Assembly: GCA_002633025.1 (NCBI GenBank)
Contig: NMRB01000297.1
Location: forward strand, 342,997-406,996
Direction: 5' to 3'
Source of the DNA: Notospermus geniculatus
Lineage: Eukaryota; Nemertea; Pilidiophora; Heteronemertea; Lineidae
Length of the DNA stretch: 64,000 nucleotides
Both the position numbers and the translations under genes were made by a program. Of this stretch, positions 56,162 to 64,000 are shown in pieces. Position 1 is the first letter of the stretch. Each line of letters begins with the position of its first letter. The notes beneath the pieces are model-generated. The model saw only the letters and a list, made by a program, of their open reading frames with translations, had not been told where the DNA came from and did no database searches.

Positions 56162-56419
56162 TAAATTCAGGTAGCTGCTGTGACTGAGGATGAAATTAAT
56201 GCAAAATGGCACGATGGAGCCATGTCAGCCAAGATGCGGCCCTTCTATCTCCAAAAGAAATGGAAGAAGGGTAAATTTATTTGGGAGGAGAAAGTTGAAA
56301 GGGCAGACATCATCGTGCATGAATTAGAACTGACCGAGTCAGGGAAACTACCACAGAATATAAAAAATTCTTATGGGACTTCCAGAACCAGTAACTGTTC
56401 ATGTGATGATTCACATTAA
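56162..56419 (+). CDS. Unrecognised ORF in the island
   Basis: About 80 codons open without ATG, behind a possible acceptor (AATTCAG at 56170). It is Lys/Glu-rich with RPFYLQKKWKKGKFIWEEK. I do not recognise it; it may be a decayed gene of the same element. Two units of about 58 bp (GGATGATTTTNTGCAGGATA) follow at 56488-56608. Confidence 0.25.
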
Positions 56420-56654
56420 CGTAAGTGTTGAGAGACCACTATAATACATGATTTTGTGCAGGATGTTGCTGCAAGTTTAGCCAATGCTTTGGATGATTTT
56501 TTGCAGGATATATGATGTTGGCGCAGTTTCTGCCCTTCCTTCGGATGATTTTGTGCAGGATATACCATGTATGATGGTGCCACAGTTTCAGCCCTTCTGA
56601 TTACAATAATTACAATGACCATGTGATACTCTCCAACAAACTGTGCCTGCATCT

Positions 56655-56945
56655 CACAAATAATGTGGGTGATGTTGTATCAATATGCGAAGAATGGTGG
56701 TGAGAAACGATATGGCAAATACCGCCTTGATGAATTTTGTCACGCAACCAATACTGCCTATGAATTCTTGGTACGTCTGTGGCATGGATGCCCGTCGTGC
56801 TTCAAAAAACGAGATGGGGAAAAACCCAGTGAACGACATCACATTTGCCGATCTGTACGAAAGTTGGAAACAGAAGGAAGCCGATCTTAAGAACAGTGGA
56901 ATAAACCTAATTATTTCCGTCTGGGAATACAGTGAACATGCGAAG
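56655..56945 (+). pseudogene. Type B DNA polymerase, N-terminal block, copy A
   Basis: Frame-shifted pieces show GGEKRYGKYRLDEFC, TNTAYEFLVRLWHGCP, then in another frame NDITFADLYESWKQKEADLK and IISVWEYSE. The WHGCP...CF and I-W-E pattern is typical of the N-terminal nuclease-like part of these polymerases, from memory. There are at least two frameshifts. Confidence 0.65.
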
Positions 56946-56969
56946 GTCGCCTCCATTATGGAGGCGAGA

Positions 56970-57445
56970 AAGGATACCCGGTATGGCAAATACCGCCTTC
57001 ATGGATTCTGTCGGGCAACCAATACTGCCCATGAATTCTTGGTACACCTGTATGTCTGTGGCAGGAATGCCCGTCGTGCTTCAAAAAACGAGTGCACGAC
57101 ACGACATTTGCCGATCTTCACGTAGGTTGGGAACGGAAGGAAGCCGATCTTAAAGATAATGTATCACGGGTATTTTCGCGGGCCACGAAATTCATTGTTT
57201 ATTTACATTTTGTTTATGTCCATGCTTTCTTTGTCTTATGAGTAATTTGTTGGTGCCATACCTCTCTAGGAAGTCTGTTGAGGCCAAACGTATTCATTTT
57301 GGTGGGTTGGCATGTCCCAAAAGTCTAAAATAACATAATGTAAACATCCATGTTTACAAACATTGAATGTAAACAATGAAGTCGTGATACATTATCTTTA
57401 AGGACAGTGGAATGAACCTTAGAATTTTAAATCTGGGAATGTGAC
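56970..57445 (+). pseudogene. Type B DNA polymerase, N-terminal block, copy B, split by an insertion
   Basis: A second copy of the same block (GGTATGGCAAATACCGCCTT, NTAHEFLVHL, ASKNE) starts directly after copy A. It is cut at GCCGATCTTAA by a 244-bp element (57154-57397) and resumes with TTAAGGACAGTGGAATGAAC, equivalent to copy A near 56888. Copy A thus serves as the empty-site reference. Confidence 0.65.
57154..57397. mobile_element. 244-bp TTAA element inserted in the polymerase remnant
   Basis: AGATAATGTATCACG and CGTGATACATTATCT are perfect 15-bp inverted ends, flanked by TTAA at 57150-57153 and 57398-57401. Copy A at 56882-56892 (GATCTTAAGAACAGTGG) is the uninterrupted site. The interior has TGTTTACA words. 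Confidence 0.85.
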
Positions 57446-58515
57446 TACGAAAAGCAGCTTCGTACCAATGATGTCATGAAGGCATTTAGAGAAAAGTGGA
57501 AGTTCTTGATCCACTTGGTGGCATTGGTGCGACCACCATAAAAGGCATCACGCGCATCAAGCTGTACCACAAGGCGGAAGAGGGAGAGTCTGTACATTAC
57601 TTGGACGTCTGCAGTCTTTACCCCTATGTCAACAAGTATGCAGCATATCCTGTCGGTCATGCAGAGGTGATTACCGAGAACATTAATCCGGACATCAGGG
57701 TGTACGAAGGGCTAATTAAATGTGAAATTCTGCCACCAAGGGGATTGTTTCACCCACTTCTACCCTACAGATGCAACGGAAAACTATTTTTCCCACTGTG
57801 TAGAACCTGTGCCGAAGTGAAAACCAGGCGGAGTGTAACCACAGTGACGAACAGAGGTGCCTTTCCAGGGCATCCAGTGGAATTACATCTGGCACTACGT
57901 CTGGGCTACCGTGTAACAGCTGTCCATGAGGTGTGGCACTTTTAAGAAAAATCCGACACGCTGTTCAGAGGATACATGTACATCGACACTCGATGCCACT
58001 CAGGGAAGGCGGAAATACTTATTTCGACTATAAACATCCAACCGCGAACGATTACCGAAAACCATTGTGTTCTGGTGAATACACAACTTGCCTTCGTCCG
58101 AAATATTACGACGACCCGGATTTATTTTTACACCAAAAGAAGAAATGGGCAAATCGGAAAAGGCCGAAATATTACGACGACCTGGATTTATTTTTACACC
58201 AAAAGAAGACAATGGACAAATCGGAAAAGGCCGAGGCAGCACGAAAACATTCCACGGTATAAAGCTGACTTTAATTTCCCCTTTAAGGAATGAGACGAGA
58301 TTCACTAATACGATCACTGATCATTTTAACCTCAAAAGCCGTCGGGACAGAGTGTCGTCAGGGGCTGAAGGCGGAATACATTAAGGCGTACAGAGAAAAT
58401 GAGGGAATTCTCGTGGAAGAAAGCAACATTGCCAAGAAGAGTGGTATGCGGGCAGTGCAAAAATCCCTTCTCAATGATTTTTGGGGAAAACTTGGACAAC
58501 GCCCCAATATGGTGT
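57446..58515 (+). pseudogene. Type B DNA polymerase, palm blocks (decayed)
   Basis: From 57496 a 149-codon frame contains YLDVCSLYPYVNKYAAYPVG (motif A type D-x-x-S-L-Y-P), LIKCEILPPRGLFHPLLPYR, CNGKLFFPLCRTCAE and RVTAVHEVWHF. Just upstream a 46-bp micro-inversion (57515-57560) puts a conserved segment on the other strand. After VWHF the frame shifts. 57990-58290 is replaced by foreign or duplicated sequence, including two units of about 63 bp (AATATTACGACGACCNGGAT). 58330-58510 then resumes with AEYIKAYRENEGILVEESN and LLNDFWGKLGQRPNM (motif B-like). The product cannot be functional. Confidence 0.75.
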
Positions 58516-58650
58516 CCCGGGAGGAAGTCGCAGGGATTGTGCAGTCTGTGGCTGAACAGGTCCAGAACAATGTGTTAGAATCGTTAAAGGAAGCCGGCAT
58601 TCTTGATTTAAGCCCTACCATGGTGAGCGACGCATCGGCCCGAGCAGAGT
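58516..58650 (+). other. Open-frame continuation of unknown origin
   Basis: The same frame continues for 45 codons with VQNNVLESLKEAGILDL and stops at 58650. It does not look like polymerase to me and may be a piece of another gene joined at about 58510. Confidence 0.3.
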
Positions 58651-59030
58651 AGATGGCTTTCATGGGAACACTGTTTACGAGTTTCTGGGAGACCTATGGC
58701 ATGGATGTCCATTCTGTTTCAAAGATAGAAAAGTCAAGAGTCCGATCAACGATACCCACATCACGAGGCCTGGATCGTATAAAGACAGATACATTTGAAG
58801 AGCCTAGGATACACGGTCGTATCCATCTGGGAGTGTTAATATGAGCAGGCCCTGCAGTGAGCAGGAACCCGAGATGCGCGACTTTGTCCGAGATTAGAAA
58901 CAAAGCCTACCGCCGTTGAAGCCGCGAGATGTTTTTTTACGGAGGAAGAACTAACGCCACATGCCTATTTGCTGAACCCACCACGGAGGATCCGATATGT
59001 TAACGTGTGCTCGCTGTACCGTATGTAAAC
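58651..59030 (+). pseudogene. Second type B DNA polymerase copy, N-terminal fragments
   Basis: In one frame DGFHGNTVYEFLGDLWHGCP and FCFKDRK repeat the WHGCP block (58652-58770). Further on, MFFYGGRTNATCLFAEP (about 58927-58980) and, one base out of frame, YVNVCSLY (about 58996-59020) repeat the start of the palm. It is diverged from the first copy. The second copy breaks off near 59030. Confidence 0.65.
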
Positions 59031-59067
59031 AGTCTCTTGATGTCCTGCAGTGAACAAAAGGTCACCA

Positions 59068-59347
59068 AGGAGTCAAAGATGTCTACCAAAATGAAAGAAG
59101 CAACGTTGAAGAAGAATTCAGCAAAATTTACAGCAAAATTTACAACCAACTTCTTGGACCATATCAATGAAAATCTGGAGAGTCAGTTTTCTGGTTTAGC
59201 ACAGAAGGCAGCGTCAGGAATGGTTCCTGCAATTGTTTGCAGCAGAACAGCAGCTGAAATTGAAGAGGCACTTGATCTTTATTTGTACAGCGATGACCTT
59301 CCATCACCTGAGTTGCTACCTCAGGAACTAAAACGATGCCGCGGATG
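59068..59347 (+). pseudogene. hAT-type transposase C-terminal fragment
   Basis: The frame includes KFTTNFLDHINENLESQFSG and YSDDLPSPELLPQELKR. FLDHxxxxLxxRF and the LPSPxLLxxEL segment are typical of hAT transposase-derived proteins (52 kDa repressor/ZMYM-like), from memory. It stops at 59346 just before a hAT-like MITE. The rest of the transposase is absent, so it is a fragment. Confidence 0.55.
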
Positions 59348-59385
59348 AAAAGCCAGATATCAGAAGATGCCAGAAGACAAGGCCA

Positions 59386-59640
59386 GTGGCGGATCCAGGA
59401 GTTGCCGAACGGGGGGGCGTGGAATGGGCAAACTCCATTCCCTGAGCGCCAAAGGCGAGAAGCACCGAAAATTTGGGGGGTAAAAAGTGCAGGAAACGCG
59501 ATTTCCTGGCACCTGGGCAGGCCAAATTGAACTTTCTTTTTACTGAAATCAGGGGTCTGATTATAATGCCTTCCAAATTTTTGCTGCTCGGCGGCTGAAC
59601 GGGGGGGGGGGGCGTGGCGTGCGCCGTTGGATCCGCCACT
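59386..59640. mobile_element. GGCGGATCC-type (hAT-like) MITE, full
   Basis: CAGTGGCGGATCCA on the left and TGGATCCGCCACTG on the right are perfect 14-bp inverted ends. The interior has GAACGGGGGGGCGTGG near both ends. It sits just behind the hAT fragment. Confidence 0.8.
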
Positions 59641-61750
59641 GAGGGTAGAGCTAAAATGTAGTCTAAACCCGAGATGCTTCGCCGTTATTTTGCTTCACTC
59701 GACCGGGGTTTCGTGTCGCAACCAAGACCCGATGCCGAGGATTTGTATTCTAAAATACCTCAAATGAAACATTCATATTTAGGTTCAGTGCAATTTGATT
59801 GCAAAAAGGATGTTCAAAGTCAACNCCCCCCCCCCCCCCCCCACTCATCAGAGGGCTGCTACGGGCCTGCTGACCAAGGGCTTGCATCTGCAGATCCAAT
59901 TAACAGATGCGATTTACGATGAAATGACAAAATGTGGATGTAATGCAGCTTTTGCCAGAATCCACTGGCCTGAAAATGCATGTCTTAGTAATGTTAGGGT
60001 GTCTGGCTACGACCGTTGGAGTCACCCAGGCTGCCCAAAGCACGGTAGTGCGTGCTAATTATGGTGTGGCAATGCACCGCACGTCTACAGCCAATCTAGC
60101 CTCAGCTAGAGGATACATGTACACCTTTGTGGTTCCTTTTCTCCAAGAACCACCCGAGCCCGCTGACTTCGAAGTCCCGTGTGAAGGCTACCAGAAGATA
60201 AGTCTGGTAATATTTGTGGAGAAATGACCAGGACAGCAGAGGAGTTCCTGGAATCTCACCGGGACGAGCTACTTTCGGTTTTGCAGGAAAGGTTATGAAG
60301 ACTCTTTATGGTGTGGCAACAGAAGATGATATTGCACAACAACTCCAGGTCAACCTGGATTCATTCTAGAAGGAAGCAGAGGTTACAGCTAATGAAGTTA
60401 CATGTAAGAGGACCATGAATTAGACTGATGAACGTATATCCGCTATCGCTGCCGACCAGAAGAAGGCGGATGACCTTTTTCCTTGAAGTTTTGGAGCTTT
60501 TAAGTCACTTGGTCCCCGAGGTGATGAAAAGAGTGGGTGTCGGCACGTAGATTCTCACCGAGGTTGGTAATGAGCCAAGGCGTCATGTAAACTATGTTAT
60601 AACCGGTTGGAGTTGAGATCAGCCGAACAACACACAGTGTGCGAAAGAGACCAACAGACGAGCCGTCGTTCATACTCTTAATTAGGGAGATTTTAGAGTA
60701 CCTTTTTATGAGGTCCTTTTTTCACGAACTGACAAATAATTGGCAATTACATCGTGTGGGCTAGAATTTAATCAATGTCATTTCAGGAAGAAAATGAGGT
60801 CGAGCAAGAGTACATATATCATGGCCAATTGAATACTACAACTGATACGGACTCTCATGCCCTCAATGAGGAGGTAGGTGACAATAAGCCAAGGCGTCGT
60901 TTATGTTATAAACCCATTAGAGTTGAGATCAGCCGAACAACACTGAGCGTGCGAAAGGAGTGAATTCTTCCGGGCACCACAATAATCAGCGACTGCTGGA
61001 AGGCGTAGCCTACACATAGTTCCTGTCCGACAACGACTTTGGATATTTGACAGTAAACCACAGTCTGAACTTGAAGGAACCTGAGACATTGGCACACCCG
61101 AACACGACTGAGGGAGCCTGGTGGCTGCATGCAAAGAGAAGCTTGCCGAAGTACGGTTGCAAGAAGAAGTTCATAGCCAGCTACATGTAGGGCCTACATA
61201 TACATGTACCTTGCCACGCACACGTGGAGGTGAATGATCACAACAAACAGCAGGGGGAAAAGCCAATATTTTGGAACGTCCCATAAAATTGAAAAGAAAA
61301 TGGAACGATCGTCACGCCGACCACAGGCACAATGATTTCACCTCTCCCTATCCCTCCTCAATGAGAAAGATACAGGGTGGAAAAAAACTGTTTTTGGCCC
61401 ACCCAACGATGGACTTTGGACACTCGAGTCCTTGGCAACAATATCACATCGCTATTTAGAGGAAATGAACTCCGTTGTCACTGTTTTTTGCATGGTTATG
61501 ACTACCCCTACCGATGCAACCGTAACTGCTTCAGCGGTACACAGGTCGTCAGTTTCATCCGACCAACAAGGAAAGCCCCTTTGGCATGTTTGGATTAGTT
61601 TTATCAATTAAAATATTTATGCTCTAAATTAAATTTGAGATTCTTCAGTTATTCTTAGCAGGTTAGCGGCGATCTAAATCCCGTTACATTTGGTGACAGC
61701 GGTGGAATAGAATAAATTATTCTATCCAGTGAAACGAACGTACATGTTTG
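59641..61750. other. Degenerate sequence, no gene identified
   Basis: Several short open frames occur (59674-59820, 59934-60227, 60775-60963) without recognisable domains. A 90-bp piece (AGCCAAGGCGTC ... GAGTTGAGATCAGCCGAACA) occurs at 60571-60650 and 60888-60955, so part of this stretch is duplicated. A single N and poly-C lie at 59825-59842. Confidence 0.4.
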
Positions 61751-61757
61751 TTGTTTT

Positions 61758-61895
61758 GGCTTCCGTTACATAGAAGTATACGGTATACAATGTACGAAAA
61801 CGCCGGTTTAACAAAGGCATTCCGAGGATTCACCACCGTGAAGCCATTGTTGAACCGTGTTTTCGTATACCGTATACTTGTATGAAAAGGAAGCC
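61758..61895. mobile_element. Palindromic MITE (GGTATAC family), second copy
   Basis: GGCTTCCGTTACATAGAAGT ... GAAAACGCCGGTTTA pairs with TTGAACCGTGTTTTC ... AAGGAAGCC. Sister of 35475-35600. Confidence 0.8.
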
Positions 61896-62079
61896 TTAAG
61901 GCCTGAACCCACTGTCGCGTTTTCCCGCCGCGGTTTCATCACCGCCCGACAAATTCTGTTATATTCTCGGTCCGCTGCCTTTTAACAAAACATTTTCTGC
62001 CGCTGCGTTTTCCCGCTGCGTGAAAACGCGTCAGTGGGTTCGGGCCTTTAGGTCTATTTTTGTACCATGTTGTATCAAA

Positions 62080-62205
62080 ATGCCTGGTCCCCGGAAATCT
62101 CCAGCATCCGGCGCCCCTGAGGAAACACCCTCAGAAACAGAAGTTGTTACGCCTCAGGAAGACGAACAAATCACTACTAGTATTAGCAGGCCTATGAGCA
62201 GATGA
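62080..62205 (+). CDS. Small ORF, 41 aa, unknown
   Basis: ATG in AAAATGCC context; Pro/Glu/Ser/Thr-rich (GPRKSPASGAPEETPSETEV). It could be the start of a decayed gene, since coding-like pieces in other frames follow to 63004. No family is recognised. Confidence 0.25.
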   Translation: MPGPRKSPASGAPEETPSETEVVTPQEDEQITTSISRPMSR

Positions 62206-62559
62206 GTGATGACAAAAGTGATGACGGTGCTAACAAAGGTATAGAAACAGAATCCTCTCCTGACCTTCGGGGTCACTGATAAATATGTTCGAGGGCATAC
62301 CTGCGACAGCTACGGCAGATATCAACCAAACCACCACCAAACTAATTCGAATGTTACACCATGAACAAAAAATCTGAGATTGGTAAAGTTGTTAGTTCTG
62401 TGAATACGAACCAATCATTACTGAAATTAGTGTAGATGTGCTGAAAGCAGCTCAACTCGATCAGACAGTCTTACTAAAAGCAAACATGGAAAACCACCAC
62501 CAATTGTTTTCCCATTTGAGCAACTCTCCACGTGAGTCGACTGACAAACAGAAAGGTTG

Positions 62560-63004
62560 GAAGAGGTTATGGCCTACCCAAGACCAGGAAAACGGCCCTC
62601 AAATTGTGCTCATTTTTTTCCTCAAATGGCAATCATGTCTCCAGTAATATCTCGAAATTTGACGGAACTCAAAAAACGCAATATATCTCGAGTAATCTCT
62701 CGAAATTTGACGGAACGCAAAAAACTTGGAAAAACAGGAGGATGGTACTGTTGTCCTCAGTAGAGAAGTGCAGCTGAATGGTGATGGGGATGAAATTGAA
62801 GCCACTTATTATTTACCGAGAGATGTTTCATTCCCTGAAGCACAGATCCAAAAACCTCTGCGGTCGAAGCATGTGAAGAAAATGTACAGAGTTCTAAAAC
62901 AGAACTTACCAGAATCCACATACCTTGCTGGATTATATCTGGGATGTAAGTTATTCCAAAATGATAAAACTTTGGGTTACAGTACTATTCAAAATCTTGG
63001 TTGA
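62560..63004 (+). pseudogene. Coding-like remnant, unknown
   Basis: A frame without ATG ends in RSKHVKKMYRVLKQNLPEST and YLAGLYLGCKLFQND before the stop at 63002-63004. A 55-bp tandem pair (CTCGAAATTTGACGGAAC at 62652 and 62697) interrupts the stretch just upstream. I do not recognise it. Confidence 0.25.
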
Positions 63005-63243
63005 AGCCAATCACAATCACAATCACAATCAACAATTCTATTGGACATAAACTTTGCCATGCTGATAATAACTGATCATAACATATCATGCCCTAATATG
63101 GAACTGAATGAACAGCAGAGCCAGCACAGGATACAAACTCATATCTACACTCATTTTCCAGGGGCCACTCTCATGAATTTGCATCATAAAGAGGTTAGTC
63201 AGCCGGCCAAAACCCCCAATATAACTTTTGTTGGCATTGGATG

Positions 63244-63664
63244 TTAAAGTTGTTCCAGTGGGTAGGTACATGTAAGTATGACTATCAATTTGACCTCTGA
63301 AGGTCAGATTTCAAGGTCAGAGGTCAAATAACTGACTTTATCATTGGACCCAAGAACTGAGCTTTGTACAGGAAAATGGGACCCGATGTACAGCTAACTT
63401 TTGAACGGTTGGATTTACACCCCATAAATGTATTACCAACAGATAGAAACATGGTGCCTCTTAATCACATGAGCACGTTTTTGTAGTTTTTAACCAGGTA
63501 CGTAATTGGGAACGGCGGTTTTATGTACTTTGACCTATTTTATGTTATTTTACCTTTGACCTTGAAATTTGACCTTTAGAGGTCAAAATCGCCTTGGCCA
63601 ACGGGTGATTCTGAAAGTTCATTCCACGATCTTACTTACCCATGTATTGGAACAACTTGAACAT
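63244..63664. mobile_element. TIR element with nuclear-receptor-like half-sites in its arms
   Basis: AAGTTGTTCCA on the left and TGGAACAACTT on the right are inverted. Inside, 63289-63335 (TTTGACCTCTGAAGGTCAG ... AAGGTCAGAGGTCAAATAAC) is mirrored at 63539-63592 (GTTATTTTACCTTTGACC ... TTTGACCTTTAGAGGTCAAA). Confidence 0.7.
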
Positions 63665-64000
63665 CAGATGACTTTTATTAGAGGTCTTTTTGGGTATTGG
63701 CTGGCTGACTATGAAGAAGATTGAGGGTATGGTGCCACTTGTTAGTAATAAACGGCATGGGTACCATGACCATTCCTGGAATTATAGGTTTCTCTTTCAT
63801 TTCCCCTCTGGATGACCTAGCGTACCGGTATCTTGTGTGGTGACAGTCAAATTCTGATGGTGTGCACTATTTGCACCGACCGCTGGGTAATGGAAAGTTT
63901 TCATTAAATGCAAATAGTCGTCACAATACAACCACAGCCGAAAGGTACTACGACCGAACACGAGGTGTCGACGTCAGCGTTGCAGCAACGTACAGTCTGT

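Noticed and set aside
57445-57660. Minus-strand gene encoding a polymerase motif
   Set aside because: The motif on the minus strand is confined to 57515-57560, and both flanks read as polymerase on the plus strand; a micro-inversion explains it.

Overview
The window looks like nuclear DNA of a marine invertebrate deuterostome (an echinoderm, hemichordate or cephalochordate is my best guess). The reasons are short exons with GT-AG introns, many AGGCCTA- and ACATGTA-rich stretches, assembly gaps (N runs), tRNA-derived SINEs and very many small inverted-repeat transposons. The species cannot be fixed from the sequence alone. Less than a tenth of the window is coding.

Region 1 (about 1.3-17.1 kb, + strand) holds the 3' part of one large gene. 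I rebuilt 18 exons (1337-17133) whose phases all join, giving 1,021 codons plus a stop. The protein has a non-repetitive start, a Gly-rich collagen-like stretch (exons 3-7), a beta-rich region (exons 8-12) and a Rossmann-like C-terminal region (exons 13-18). From memory this layout matches the family annotated as DUF7932 in fungi and some animals. Its introns are packed with small transposons. Exon 6 lies inside a large inverted repeat made by two opposite copies of one of them.

Region 2 (17.1-52.8 kb) is mostly intergenic. It contains SINEs, many TIR elements (several with TTAA flanks), minisatellites and palindromes. One convincing small gene is seen on the minus strand at 26769-27146: a secreted, neuropeptide-like precursor of 125 residues with dibasic sites and a C-terminal amidation signal. 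Its coding exon starts just behind a clear splice acceptor.

Region 3 (52.9-59.3 kb, + strand) is a decayed virus-like or Polinton-like island. It has a PC4/SUB1-like reading frame, then four tandem copies of a small Cys-rich, acid-tailed gene whose stop codon sits inside an AATAAA. Scattered and rearranged pieces of a protein-primed type B DNA polymerase follow: the C-terminal block comes first, then N-terminal and palm blocks, then parts of a second copy. The polymerase remains contain a 46-bp micro-inversion and a 244-bp TTAA-flanked insertion. A hAT transposase fragment closes the island.

Region 4 (59.4-64 kb) holds more small elements, short duplicated pieces and ORFs that I do not recognise. 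The TIR of one element (63.24-63.66 kb) carries nuclear-receptor-type half-sites. No rRNA, CRISPR array or convincing functional tRNA gene is present.
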